Positions 38,692-48,500 of a stretch of 64,000 nt of DNA are shown here, piece by piece (the stretch's first letter is position 1; every line of letters begins with the position of its first letter). The notes under the pieces were generated by a model. The model was not told the origin of the DNA and ran no database searches. It saw only the letters and a list, made by a program, of their open reading frames with translations. This DNA comes from Porphyridium purpureum (Eukaryota > Rhodophyta > Bangiophyceae > Porphyridiales > Porphyridiaceae). The stretch lies in NCBI GenBank assembly GCA_008690995.1, contig VRMN01000005.1, forward strand, positions 620,001-684,000. The letters run 5' to 3'. A program made the position numbers and the translations under genes.

Positions 38692-39489
38692 ATGGATCGG
38701 GATAGCCGGGCGTACGCGGCTATGCGCGATAAGGAGTCAGCGCAGGTGCGACACCGCGCTGCCAAGGCATCAGGCGGAAAAGAGAGACGAGACGCGGACG
38801 GAGTCGATGGGAAGGCAGCTGTAAGTAGCGCGCTTGGGGATGACGGTGTCATAGTGGACAATGAATCCAGCGAGCCTGAGCCGCTCGGCATTGATGCTGG
38901 ACAAAAGGGTGCACCGCAGAGCGTCGAGGACGTTGCCGACTGGCTGAAGCGCCAGGGCTATCCCGAGTATGTGGATGCCTTCCGGTTCAATGAGGTGGAT
39001 GGCGCGATCCTGACGACACTGTCGACGGAGGAGTTGCGCGACGAGCTGCATGTGTGTAACTTGAAACATCGCCGCGACCTGCTCGCAGCCATTGATTTGC
39101 TTGTGGACCAGTCTGGCATGGTGGCGCCCCGCGAGACTCCTCCAGAGGACGGTTGGATTTTAAACCATCTATCAAACGTTCGAACATACCACTCATGGCT
39201 TCGACTAGGCATTCAGCTCTTTTCGCTTGCTGTTGCAACGCTGCGTCTCACGCCGGTGTTCCGGCCAAAAGGCATCACCACGGCCAGTGCATTCTACAAT
39301 TGCCTGTGCGGCGTGGGATTGTTCTTGTACGGCATCTACCGCTACCGCCAGGTTATCCTCATGATCGACAACTCGTCCCAGCATGACCGCTTCTACAAGC
39401 CAGATTACGTCGGTGTGTATGGCATGCTGGTTCTCTCACTGGCGGCTGGTGCGCTTGTTTTGACGCTCGTCCTCTATGAGGGCTTCTAA
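38692..39489 (+). CDS. SAM domain - DUF202 membrane protein
   Basis: 265 residues from an ATG at 38692. Charged N-terminus (1-72), a SAM domain at about 76-140 (VEDVADWLKRQGYPEYVDAF, LSTEELRDELHV, HRRDLLAAI), then a DUF202 domain with three membrane helices starting HLSNVRTYHSWLRLGIQLFSLAVATLRL. The NxRTxxxWLR start is the hallmark of DUF202, the small membrane domain also found in VTC1/VTC4 of the polyphosphate-synthesising vacuolar transporter chaperone complex. Joining of SAM to DUF202 is not a layout I can name from a characterised protein. SAM may mediate oligomer formation at an acidocalcisome or vacuole membrane; this is inference. Confidence 0.75.
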   Translation: MDRDSRAYAAMRDKESAQVRHRAAKASGGKERRDADGVDGKAAVSSALGDDGVIVDNESSEPEPLGIDAGQKGAPQSVEDVADWLKRQGYPEYVDAFRFNEVDGAILTTLSTEELRDELHVCNLKHRRDLLAAIDLLVDQSGMVAPRETPPEDGWILNHLSNVRTYHSWLRLGIQLFSLAVATLRLTPVFRPKGITTASAFYNCLCGVGLFLYGIYRYRQVILMIDNSSQHDRFYKPDYVGVYGMLVLSLAAGALVLTLVLYEGF

Positions 39490-39963
39490 TCAAATGTGTG
39501 CGGCCGTGAGACAAAATCGTGATGATAATGCGATCGCTGTCGCTGTTGACACGTTCAGAATTGAGGCCCCGCGCAGCCTCATCGTCAGCATGCTTGCAAA
39601 TTCTCTTCTTCATCGTGTACAGTTTCGCACGGTATTTATTCGTGCTCGGAGTCAGGCATAAAACGTGTTTGCTCTTGTCTAGATCTCCATCGAAGCTCCC
39701 CGGACTTCTTGGCGGGTCGTGTTAAGCATCTGCGCCCCAACCAGCCACGGATTCCTCAGACGAGTGTAACCAACATCCCCGCCATTCGAGCTCTTAGCCT
39801 ACTCCAGCGGATCGGAAGCATCGATGGGCTCCAGCTTAGCCCCAGCTACATCGTTTCTTGCGCGCTGAAAGATGTCGTTGCCTCCGCAGCCGTTCTCACC
39901 CGCAACTGGTGGCACAAATGTCGTGCAGACTGCCGGTAACAGTGCAAAGGAAAGGACGCGCGG
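39490..39963. other. Spacer upstream of the Ycf20-like gene
   Basis: About 0.47 kb between two plus-strand genes. Contains GTACAGTTTCG at 39618-39628. An additional short exon encoding a plastid transit peptide for the Ycf20-like gene might lie here (for example an ATG at about 39872 with MSLPPQPFSP in a different phase), but no splice pair is convincing. Confidence 0.35.
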
Positions 39964-40509
39964 ATGCGAGTGGCATGGGCAGAGCGCTACTTGCGTGCTG
40001 GGCTTGTGGGAAGCGCAGCGCAGTTGCGCGGCGAGAATAATCGGTCAGCCTCAATTTGGCGAGGGCGGCGTGCGGCCCAGACTGCGAGGCGGCGCCGGCG
40101 GCACCTGCATGTGGTATATGAGATCGACGCGGACACTACCTCAAACATAGACAGTGTACATCTCACGCGCACGCGCGCGTCACAACTGGTACGACTGCTA
40201 CTGCGCGTATGGAGCATATGTAATGCATATTTACTCAGGTCGCTGCGGCGACAGATTCTGTGGGGTGCAATCGCGCTGTGCCTTGGCAACTTTTGCGCGT
40301 CCGTGCTGATTACGATCATTGGCGAAGTACGAGACTGGGACGCGGTTGCAGCCGCGCTGGTCTTGCTTTGGATAGAGACACTGACAAAGTGGTTCTATTC
40401 CTCGCCTGCGCGTTCGCGACGTCCTCTCGCTAAGATATTCAATGCATTTCGCGTGGGCATCACCTATGGGTTCATCTTTGATGCCACACGAATGAGCTCG
40501 AAATACTGA
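39964..40509 (+). CDS. Ycf20-like protein
   Basis: 181 residues from an ATG at 39964. Residues 90-181 match the Ycf20 family: LRRQILWGAIALCLGNFCASVLITIIGEVRDWDAVAAALVLLWIETLTKWFYSS and then FRVGITYGFIFDATRM, with two to three membrane segments. Ycf20 proteins are plastid-encoded in many algae and nuclear in plants and green algae, where a member affects thermal dissipation. The present gene is nuclear by context and has an Arg-rich N-terminus of about 90 residues that may contain a transit peptide or be incomplete. Converges on the ER DnaJ gene. Confidence 0.8.
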   Translation: MRVAWAERYLRAGLVGSAAQLRGENNRSASIWRGRRAAQTARRRRRHLHVVYEIDADTTSNIDSVHLTRTRASQLVRLLLRVWSICNAYLLRSLRRQILWGAIALCLGNFCASVLITIIGEVRDWDAVAAALVLLWIETLTKWFYSSPARSRRPLAKIFNAFRVGITYGFIFDATRMSSKY

Positions 40510-40782
40510 CCGCGCCGAGGTGATGTCATAAGGGCGTCGCCGCTTATGGGGAGAGAGAAGAATGAAACGCGCACAACCTGGAAGCGCGATTCTCGTGCAA
40601 ATGCCTGACCACAAGGCCAAGCACCAGGCAAGGAACGGCGGCTTGCCGTGTACCGCCGCTTCGGATTTGGTCTTCGGGTCTGCAAAGTAAATCAAACTCA
40701 CATACTCACGCACATTGCATATATTAATCGCATACACTACGTCCTGGCTAAACGGGTTGTGGGGAACCAAAGCCATGTGACG
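40510..40782. other. Convergent 3' spacer
   Basis: About 270 bp between the Ycf20-like and DnaJ genes; no feature recognised. Confidence 0.45.
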
Positions 40783-41367
40783 CTATGAGCACGTTTCGAC
40801 AATGCTGCACCCGCTCGCGCCACATGTTCGAGTCTGCGTGCATGTTTGGGCCGCTTGCCTCCGGCTTCGGGCCTGTCTTTGTTGTTGCTGTTGAAACTGC
40901 TGTTGCTGCTGTTGTTGTTGTCGCCTTCTCGAGGGTCCGGCGTCTTGGAAAAAGCCGTCGCCCCCGCCGAATGTAAACGTGAACCCGCCGAAATTGATGT
41001 TGGGACCCGCGCCAAACCCGCCAAAGTCCTGGTGCCGAGCGCCGGCGCCGCGGCCCGGGCGGCCGGCGCCCATGCCCATGTTCGCTTTGAGTCCTTCCTC
41101 GCCGTACTGATCATACACGCGGCGCTTCTCCTCATCCGACAGCGTCTCGAACGCGTCTGCGACCTCCTGGAACCTTGCTGCGGCGTCGGCATTGCCCTGG
41201 TTCTTATCTGGGTGGTACTTTTTCGCGAGCTTGCGGTAGCGGGACTTGATTTGGCGCTGGTCTGCGTCGCGCGGCAGGCCGAGGATCTGGTAGTAGTCCC
41301 TTGCTGCGCCGACGTGCGCGGCGAGCACGCAGCACAGCAGCACGAGCGCGAGCACGAGCGTGCTCAT
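40783..41367 (-). CDS. ER-lumenal DnaJ (J-domain) co-chaperone
   Basis: 194 residues from the ATG at 41367, chosen because it yields a clear signal peptide (LVLALVLLCCVLAAHVGA) directly followed by the J domain (about 23-90; ARDYYQILGLPRDA, KKYHPDKN with HPD at 52-54, AFETLSDEEKRRVYDQYG). A Gly/Phe region follows, then RRRQQQQQQQQFQQQQQ and a Cys-rich tail. It would recruit the Hsp70 BiP in the ER. Upstream codons are open but are the purine-rich leader. It is short compared with ERdj3 and lacks its substrate domain, so a DNAJB9/ERdj4-like role is closer. Divergent from eIF5A. Confidence 0.85.
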   Translation of the reverse strand: MSTLVLALVLLCCVLAAHVGAARDYYQILGLPRDADQRQIKSRYRKLAKKYHPDKNQGNADAAARFQEVADAFETLSDEEKRRVYDQYGEEGLKANMGMGAGRPGRGAGARHQDFGGFGAGPNINFGGFTFTFGGGDGFFQDAGPSRRRQQQQQQQQFQQQQQRQARSRRQAAQTCTQTRTCGASGCSIVETCS

Positions 41368-42160
41368 TCTCGTGCGCCGGCGCGCTCCACCACGCCGCGC
41401 GCGCACGCCACACAATCCACAACCTGCATATCCTCCACCATCTGCGCGGCAACGCCTCCGCACACACACCCCTCCATCCATCTTTGTCCACACCTCCTCC
41501 CACCCACCAACCTTTCTTCTTCCTCCCCCTTCGACCCCATTCCTCTTCTTCCTCCCCCGCTCCACTTTGACACTGCGGCCTTTATCTAGGGTTCCCCCAC
41601 CAAACCGCAACCCGCCAAACCCTAGCGCCATGGGCACCGAGCCATCAATCAATCAATCAACATGCGCCGCCGCCGCTTACATGCTCGAGCGCGCGATCTC
41701 GCATCGCATCGCCATCCCTCATCGCTCCGCTGCATCGTCTGCTTGTCGGCGCCGTGCGGTTGAGCCATCCGCTGTACTTTTGCAGTGTACGCGGTCCGAG
41801 TACAGTGAAGATGTACAGCGGGGTGGGTGTACAGTGATCATGTACAGTGAAGGTGTGGTTTTTGGGGTTTTTTGGTTTTTTTTTCGTTTTGACGTGCGCG
41901 CGGTGCGGCGGCGTGCGCGCGGGGGCGGAAAGTGGTGCAGAGGGAGGAACGGAGCACAGAGCGTGAGTGTTAAGGGTGTGGATGGTGTGCTTGGGACGAG
42001 AGAGAGAGGGAGGGGGAGAGAAGGGGGAGGAGGTGTTTGGGAGGTAGGTGTGGGGAGGTTGGTGGGTGGGTTGGTGTGAACGGGTGGGCCGCGGGTGGAG
42101 GAAGGGAGGAAGCACGTGGAAAGAAGGTGGGTGGGGGTGGATTGACGCACAGCAGGGAGG
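41368..42160. promoter_or_regulatory. Divergent promoter ER DnaJ / eIF5A with GTAC and telo-box-like motifs
   Basis: Purine leaders on both outward strands (minus: about 41460-41575; plus: about 41997-42060 and 42095-42160). Between them an inverted pair of AACCCTAG elements (CTAGGGTT 41586-41593 and AAACCCTAGC at 41617-41626) and a cluster of GTAC words at 41773-41850, including GTACAGTG at 41800, 41829 and 41842, plus GTACAGC at 41813. A TTTTTTGG..TTTTTTTTCG tract follows at 41865-41890. Confidence 0.6.
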
Positions 42161-42643
42161 ATGGCAGACGCGCACGAGGACTTTATTGCGGACGCCGCCG
42201 GCGGCTCGGGCGCGTCGGACACCGTGCCGATTCAGGCCGGCGCGCTCAAGAAGGGCTCCTTCGTCGTGCTCAAGGGCTTTCCGTGCAAGATCGTGGATTA
42301 CTCGACCTCGAAGACCGGGAAGCATGGCCACGCAAAGGCAAACATCACCGGCATCGATATCTTCACCAATAAGAAGTACGAGGACGTGTGCCCCACCTCG
42401 CACAACATGCAGCAACCTATCGTCAACCGCAAGGACTACCAGCTCATCGACGTCGATGAGGAGAACTTTGTGTCCCTCATGGACGATAAGAACGAGACGC
42501 GCGAGGACCTCCGGCTCGACGAGCAGGACGACGTCCACAAGAAAATCAGCGAAGACTTCAAAGCAGAGAAAGACCTCGTCGTCACCGTGCTCTCGGCCAT
42601 GGGCACCGAGAAGATTATCGCCGTCAAGGAGGTGAACGGATAG
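42161..42643 (+). CDS. EIF5A: Translation factor eIF5A
   Basis: 160 residues from an ATG at 42161. The hypusine loop STSKTGKHGHAK is intact with the modified lysine at Lys54. It is followed by the conserved ANITGIDIFTNKKYEDVCPTSHNM and the C-terminal OB fold (YQLIDVDEENFVSLMDD ... MGTEKIIAVKEV). eIF5A eases elongation at poly-proline and other stall sites and termination. No introns. The highly charged purine-rich leader and the motif-rich promoter suit a very highly expressed gene. Deoxyhypusine synthase and hydroxylase must be encoded elsewhere. Confidence 0.97.
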   Translation: MADAHEDFIADAAGGSGASDTVPIQAGALKKGSFVVLKGFPCKIVDYSTSKTGKHGHAKANITGIDIFTNKKYEDVCPTSHNMQQPIVNRKDYQLIDVDEENFVSLMDDKNETREDLRLDEQDDVHKKISEDFKAEKDLVVTVLSAMGTEKIIAVKEVNG

Positions 42644-43275
42644 CTCTGTCGCGTCGCGCCTCAGCCTCGGCACACGCTGCGCTTTTCACGGCTCGGTACG
42701 CTTTTGAATCCTCTTTTCATGGACATCGAGTCAGCGGTTGGGACACAACACGCGTGCGTGAATGAGGAGCACGCTCCAAGGACTTGGTAAAGAGTTGATA
42801 TTGTCATGCACTGGCTTGCGTGACCAACACAGAAGATGTCGAGAGAGTGAGGCTGCTTATCGGTCCGCGGTCATTCAATCGAGTCGCTTCGGGGAGTCCG
42901 ATCTGGTGTGAAGGCTTATGTTCGTTTCCGCAAGCGTGCAAGCACGTCATCGGCCTTCTCACGCGCTGAAGGATGAAAAAACGGTTTCGAGCGTTCCAAG
43001 AGGTAGAGTGGGTTCGTCTGGTTTTGATACGTATTTCATAATGGTAGATTAAAAAAAAAAAAGGCATTCATGTGTCTTCACACAACCTTCCGTTCTTGCT
43101 CCGAGAGAGCCGTTTCTGAAAACACTCTACAAGCTTACGCGCGTGCACCTCGGTCGATACCCAACGTCAATGCCAACCTTTGAAAACAAACGTGGCCTTC
43201 GCGCCCATTAACTGTCGCCTTCGACGGCAACAAGAAGACCAGGGTCCGGGCGCCTTTTTGCAGCAGTGAGTATCT
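42644..43275. other. Convergent spacer, no gene supported
   Basis: 0.63 kb between the stops of eIF5A and the DUF423 gene. Contains a 12-base A run at about 43049-43060. Small minus frames lack protein character. Confidence 0.4.
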
Positions 43276-43662
43276 TTAAAGTAGAGCAGCAAGGCAGCCC
43301 ATCATCATGGCAGTGCCACCGAACGGAGCCCCCGCCCCTAAATTGCGGTCGGCCTTGTAGGCGGCCGCGTAACATGACCCGCTAAAGACCACGGTGCCCA
43401 CGCACAGAAGAGCTGGCGCCAGTGTCGGTCGAGCCATGACAGATGTGCAGCCCGCCAACGCCATCGTGGACGCTGCTCCAAACATGTGCATTTTGAATCC
43501 CGTGTCATACACGCTCTTCCATCGTTTTACGTCGTCGTCATCCAGCCGGCCCGGCATGTCTGCTTGGTAATGCGCTTCGAGCATGTGGGATCCGTACGCT
43601 CCTGCGGCAACCGATGTCACGCCAAGGAGCGCACCGACTCGTAGCACGGCTTTACTCGCCAT
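43276..43662 (-). CDS. DUF423/TMEM256-like small membrane protein
   Basis: 128 residues from the ATG at 43662; a further upstream ATG at 43749 would add 29 residues that are not family-like. It has the DUF423 layout: an initial helix with LRVGALLGVTSVAAGAYGSHML, a VYDTGFKMHMFGAASTMALAG segment, a third helix LLCVGTVVFSGSCYAAAY and a final APFGGTAMMMGCLAALL. About four membrane helices. The family includes bacterial YgdD and animal TMEM256; function unknown. Loop residues 28-45 (Asp-rich) are longer than usual. Confidence 0.85.
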   Translation of the reverse strand: MASKAVLRVGALLGVTSVAAGAYGSHMLEAHYQADMPGRLDDDDVKRWKSVYDTGFKMHMFGAASTMALAGCTSVMARPTLAPALLCVGTVVFSGSCYAAAYKADRNLGAGAPFGGTAMMMGCLAALL

Positions 43663-44412
43663 GGTAGTCTCTGTCGTCAGTGTACTACTGCTTGCCGCAC
43701 ACGCGATGAACCTCTCCACATTCCCGCATGCCGGTCTCCTTTGGTTCATGTGAGCTCAAAGCCATCCGACCGGAGCTCAAACAACGCGAAAAGCCGTTTT
43801 GTCCAGCCGGGCGCAGTGGAGGTTTGCAAACGATGCACTCAGCCAGCAAATCGAAGCAACATGCGGCTTGCCATCGAGGACATGTTCGGGATGCCTTGAG
43901 ATGGACCGGTTCACTCAGATGGATGGTGGTGATTATCGCGGCTGTCGCGTGCTGTCGACCAAGGCTTACGTATGTCATGCCTGGCTACCGCGGGTATAGT
44001 GAAGGCCTGTTGCTGGAAATATTAAAGAACGTATAAACGCATGCTACGGGCCGACCGCTCAATGTCTGATTTTCCGAACGCGTTGCTTTTTGACAAAGCT
44101 CGAGGTGCTATCTGGATCGGCCCTGTTCTGATGCATTTGATTGCTAGCAACTGATGCACATGTCTTGCATTGGTTTTTTTTCTTCTTCCTTTTCCTTTCT
44201 TTCTTTCTTTCTTTCTTTCTTTCTCTGTCAGTTTCTTAAGTTTGGCTTAGCTAAAGCTGATGCTGCAGCTGTGGACGCTGTGCGCAATGGCGAAGAGAAA
44301 TGCCGCCGCGCACAGGCTCTGCGATTAGGAGGTGGTATCAGAAAAGACGGCGAAAGAACTTTCATCGATGTTGAAAGTGAACATGCGCAACGTCATGCAC
44401 CCTCGCATTTCT
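43663..44412. other. Spacer with CTTT microsatellite
   Basis: 0.75 kb between two minus-strand genes. It includes (CTTT)n with flanking pyrimidines at about 44167-44227 ending CTGTCAG, which resembles an intron 3' end on the plus strand but lacks a credible exon pair. Probably promoter of the DUF423 gene and 3' UTR of MAD1. Confidence 0.4.
44195..44227 (+). repeat. (CTTT)n microsatellite
   Basis: About seven tandem CTTT units within a longer pyrimidine tract. Confidence 0.8.
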
Positions 44413-46947
44413 TCACGAGTTCTCAATGCTCTGAAAAACGGTCGATTTCCCAAAACTATCGAGCGTCAGCTGCGCAAGAAAAGCCGGAATACTGCTGAAG
44501 CGCTTAAGCACGCTTTCAATCTCAACTTGAAGCTCGGAACAGTAAGGACTCTCCATGAGCTCAAACCCACCATCTTCCTTCTGACCAAAGCGCAAAAATT
44601 GATGGGGAGTTTCAGCGTAGGTGGACGTGAACGTATACAAGGCGCCGGACACATCCACGCGCCAGCCAAGCAGGTGAAAGCATGCGAGTCGAAACTCCTC
44701 AATTTTCTTTTTCGCAGCGTCGCGCGTTCTCAGAGCCCGTTTTTCAGCCTGCTGCATGGCCATCTGCAACTTTCCAATTTCGTCTTTTGTCGATCGTAAA
44801 CCACTCTCCTCATCCTCACCCACAGGTCTGAAGGTGCCCGCGTCCGCGCGAGCGCGCTTCTGTCCACTACCTGGAGCATCAGAGTCAGGCTTAGTCTTGC
44901 TCTCCGTACAACAACGGCTGCAAAAGGACGAGCGAAAACGAACAATCTTTGTGCTGCTTGGATCATGGTCCGCTGGCTCCATGGAGGGCGCATCAACTAC
45001 CTGCGCCGTCGATGCTCCGGTGCAACTGCTGTCAGCTGCGCGTCCGGCCAAAGTGCTTGGATCAGTGCAATCTCGACTCTTCCGGGCTTCATCGAGTTCT
45101 CGTTCGAGGGCTTCCAAGCGTTCGCGCAGCTTCGCAGCCTCGGTCGCTCTTGTTGCGAGCTCACGCTGCAGCTCAAGAAGACGACCTCGCAACCGGCCCT
45201 GAAAGGCAGGTGGCCCACCGGGTGTGGAAGCATCGTCTGCACCGGTACCCAAAGACCGAAGCAGTTCGCGAAGTCCAACGAGCTCCGTCTGGAAAGCTGC
45301 AGATCGTTCATCATTCTCTCGCAATGTGGCCTCCAATTCTCTTGCGGAGCGCTCGGCTTCCTCTTTCGCCACTGTTAATGCCATAATACGGGCTCGTTCA
45401 CGCTCTGACCCCAAACCGGTGCCTTCTTCCTCTTCAAATGTTTGCAACTGACCGTACAGCGCCTTCAACTCAGTTTCGAGGCGCGCAGCCCGCCGCTCCA
45501 AGCGCTTTAGGGCCGACCTGAGCGATTCAATCTCCAGCGCTTGCGCTTGTACAGTAGACTGTAATTTGGAACTTGTCTCGCGAAGCTTGATAACCTCAGA
45601 GGTGGTCGAATCGGCCTCGGCTTTTGACCTGTCGAAAGCCTCTTTCCAATGTGAATCTGGAGCCGCTTCAACGGGAGGAGAAGAAGAGATTCGATCCGTG
45701 CCTCCACCGCTTTTTGTCCCTTTTGCGGCAGCTGGCTGCTTTGCGAGCTCCTGCAAACGCGCTGCGCCAGCATGCACGTCCTTGCCCGTATCGGAGAGCG
45801 ACGCAATAAGGTCAACGAGCCTGCTCTTCTCCTTACGGAGCGCTCGTATTATTTGAGCTTGCTCCTTGCTGTTCAAGCTCTCTTCTGGAGCTGGCGAGTT
45901 CAAATCTTTCTGTTGAGCGACCTTGCTTCCTCCAGAGAATCCGCCACTATCACTGCCGTAGTTAACTCTGTGCGCGGATGCAGTTGCAAACGCTCGGTCA
46001 CCCTCTTGAGGAATGGGCGATACGTCATAGTCCAAGGCTGCGCGCAAAGTGACTATAATGCTCTGAGCTTCCTGCTCTCTGGCTTGTGAGACACGCAACT
46101 CCTGGCGTAGCGCATTGACCTCTTCTGTGTATGCGTTCGTACCTGGCGAATCTTGCTCGGGTCCACTTAAAGCACCACCAGCTCGGTCGCCCTTCTGCCC
46201 TCTAAGCGCCGTGCACAGCTCCTGCTCTGCACGGACCTGGCTTTCGAGACGCGCATTTTCTTCGGTTTTCCATTGCAGCTCCTTGCGGAGCGACTCGACT
46301 TCGAATTGACTTGTATCGCGCGCACGCTCGAGCTCCCAGCGCAAGCGGCTTGCTTCTGCGCGCTCTGTTGCGAGCTCTGTCTTGCACATACGCAGCTCCC
46401 TAGCGTTCTCCGCCACCACGGAGGTGAGTTTCGCGCGCAACTCACGCGATTCTGTACTGCGCATCTGATCTGCTGCCTCGTACCGAGCCACGAGCTCAAT
46501 CTGCCGCGCAAGCTTGGATTCAAGCATCTTCATCTGTGCGAAAAGCGACGCACATTTGAGCTCCGCCTCCTTGGACGCGTGCTCAGCGTCTAGTGTGGGC
46601 GGCGCAGTGTCACCGCGCCGCTGCTCGCGCTCAGGCAGGATATCTATCGCGCGGTCACGCTGAGCCGACAGTTTCCTGATCTTGTCCTGGGCACTGATCA
46701 GCCGCTGCCGCATAGCGTAAACCACTGCAATGATCTCGTGCTTACTTTTCTCTTCCCAAAACGAGCTGTCGCCCATCGCCCCGCCGCTGCCGGCGCCGCG
46801 CTCAAGCGCGTCGTCCACGAGCTGCTGCTGACCGCCGGCTGCCGCGACAGCGCCCTGCACCTCCGGCGACGAGAAGGTGCGCACATCGTCCGCGAGCTGA
46901 AGAAGACGCCTGGACGAAGCACCTAGCTCCTTCTGTCGCGCCTCCAT
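44413..46947 (-). CDS. MAD1: Spindle-checkpoint protein MAD1
   Basis: About 844 residues from the ATG at 46947. A longer frame has an ATG at 47271, but the extra 108 residues are low-complexity and are crossed by GTACAG promoter words. Most of the protein is coiled coil with long heptad runs. The last 115 residues form the RWD-like MAD1 C-terminal domain: FRLACFHLLGWRVDVSGALYTFTSTYAE, MESPYCSELQVEIESVLKRFSSIPAFLAQLTLDSFGKST, which aligns with human MAD1 (SIPAFLSSLTLELFSRQT). MAD1 recruits MAD2 to unattached kinetochores and nuclear pores. A MAD2-interaction segment is not obvious to the eye. Together with the Mis18-like gene it points to a conventional mitotic machinery. Confidence 0.88.
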   Translation of the reverse strand: MEARQKELGASSRRLLQLADDVRTFSSPEVQGAVAAAGGQQQLVDDALERGAGSGGAMGDSSFWEEKSKHEIIAVVYAMRQRLISAQDKIRKLSAQRDRAIDILPEREQRRGDTAPPTLDAEHASKEAELKCASLFAQMKMLESKLARQIELVARYEAADQMRSTESRELRAKLTSVVAENARELRMCKTELATERAEASRLRWELERARDTSQFEVESLRKELQWKTEENARLESQVRAEQELCTALRGQKGDRAGGALSGPEQDSPGTNAYTEEVNALRQELRVSQAREQEAQSIIVTLRAALDYDVSPIPQEGDRAFATASAHRVNYGSDSGGFSGGSKVAQQKDLNSPAPEESLNSKEQAQIIRALRKEKSRLVDLIASLSDTGKDVHAGAARLQELAKQPAAAKGTKSGGGTDRISSSPPVEAAPDSHWKEAFDRSKAEADSTTSEVIKLRETSSKLQSTVQAQALEIESLRSALKRLERRAARLETELKALYGQLQTFEEEEGTGLGSERERARIMALTVAKEEAERSARELEATLRENDERSAAFQTELVGLRELLRSLGTGADDASTPGGPPAFQGRLRGRLLELQRELATRATEAAKLRERLEALERELDEARKSRDCTDPSTLAGRAADSSCTGASTAQVVDAPSMEPADHDPSSTKIVRFRSSFCSRCCTESKTKPDSDAPGSGQKRARADAGTFRPVGEDEESGLRSTKDEIGKLQMAMQQAEKRALRTRDAAKKKIEEFRLACFHLLGWRVDVSGALYTFTSTYAETPHQFLRFGQKEDGGFELMESPYCSELQVEIESVLKRFSSIPAFLAQLTLDSFGKSTVFQSIENS

Positions 46948-48500
46948 TCCGTGCCGACCTGAGATAAAAGGAACAACTCCTCGGGACACAGCTCCACGCG
47001 CTTCGGAGTCCCACCTGCTTCGCCCCTCTTCGCACATCGCGCGCAACTCGGCGGTACAGCTGAGTTCAAAAGAGCGTGTACAGTTGTTATCGGCGCAGGG
47101 CAGGTTTTCGATTAACCGGTTCGTCCCGCGCTGCGGACGTGAACCGATAAGCGCGGGGTGCGGGGTTGGGGGCAAGGTGTGGGTCGCGCCGCGCGCACGT
47201 GTGTGAAAAGCTGGCTCCTGTTGCCGCTGCGGCTGTGGCTGTGGCTGCGGGAACGGACAGAGGCCCGCCATATCCTCGCGCGTGTGTTTCGTCTGGCGTG
47301 GGAATGGTTGTGTGTGTACGCGTGTGTGGGCGACAAGGGCAATGTATGGAGGTTAGCTCGAAATGGTCATGGCAGCTGGCTTGTGCGCGCCGCCCTGCGT
47401 GCAAGCCGTCGTGAGCTCCAAATGGCCTGGCTCATCCGCAGCGCCTCGTCGCACTTCCAGATTGTATCGGTGCAATATCGTCTCCTCTTGAAAGCAAGCT
47501 TGTCGCGTGCCGTTAGAGCCGGGGTGGCGTCGCGCTCGGGGCCTCTGCGCGCGTATGGGCACCCAAGCCGTCGCCGAATCGCCAAGTGGCAAGACCAGGG
47601 CGCTAATCCGCCTCCAACGCCTCGCTTACATCCTTACGATCGCTCTACACGTTCCTTTTCCTTGCTTGATCACGCCGTCACGTACTGTGTGGCAGTGCCT
47701 CGGTTTTAGAGACTACAATCCAATCAACTGCGGCCGTTGTGTCGTCCGCAGTCTCTGGGCTTTGACGAAGACAAAGAACGACTCAAGCACCAACGGAAGG
47801 GAGGGAATGCGAGGACAGAGAGCGGCTAAAGCCTCCCAGGCTCGTGAACGTGTGACTTGGCCACGGCGCGGCACAAAGATAGCACTCCACGGTACAGTGG
47901 GACGTGAAGGTCAAAATTCCAGTTTCCTTCCACAAAAACGCTGCACGACGGCGCAGGAAGTTTTCTACGCGTGACCCGAGTGTGCGTTCATTGTGAAAAA
48001 GCAGCCAAAGCAGAGAGATCGTGCACGACCCGTTGAAACCCCGCCACTCTGGGAGTTTCCGTTAACACACCTAAAAAACAAGGGGCTCTTGAAAGTGGGC
48101 ACGGAACCGGCCAAGTTCCGTGCCAGATGCTGTGTTTGATGATTACCACACAATGGAGTCAGAAGTGGACACCCAAATTGCGAGGCCAGCGCCATAGCAA
48201 TGGCATGCCATGCAGGTATGGACTATTCGCTGAACTTGCAACGTGTCGAGTTGCACCTTCTTCGCGAGCGGCCGGCGGGGAGCAGGAAGCAGCCCCGCCG
48301 TTGTGCAGCATCTGCGTGAAGCCATATCTGGGAGGAGTGTATCCGGCGCGCAGTTGCCTCACGAGGCGTGTGGCTTCACCGTGAAGCGTCTCTCAGAAGG
48401 ATATCGCGTGGCCTGCCGCGGCGCCAAGCGTTCAAAGAGTGTACGTGCGCGGAAAGGTCACGGATACTTGTGCTGTGGGGCATAGAATAGGAAAGATCCT
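46948..48500. promoter_or_regulatory. Divergent region MAD1 / glycosyltransferase
   Basis: 1.55 kb. GTACAGC at 47054 and GTACAGT at 47078 lie on the MAD1 side; GTACAGTG at 47892-47899 on the other. A plus frame 47158-47709 and minus frames at 47353-47592 have no ATG or no protein character and were not called. Rest unassigned. Confidence 0.4.

Noticed and set aside
41657-42673. 338-codon minus-strand frame antisense to eIF5A
   Set aside because: It mirrors the strongly conserved eIF5A codons and their purine leader; the translation has no family character.
44154-44240. Pyrimidine tract ending CTGTCAG as an intron acceptor on the plus strand
   Set aside because: It is a CTTT microsatellite, and no convincing upstream exon or downstream protein was found.
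47158-47709. 183-codon plus-strand frame upstream of MAD1
   Set aside because: Arg/Trp/Leu-rich composition typical of noncoding GC-rich DNA, overlapping the MAD1 5' region.
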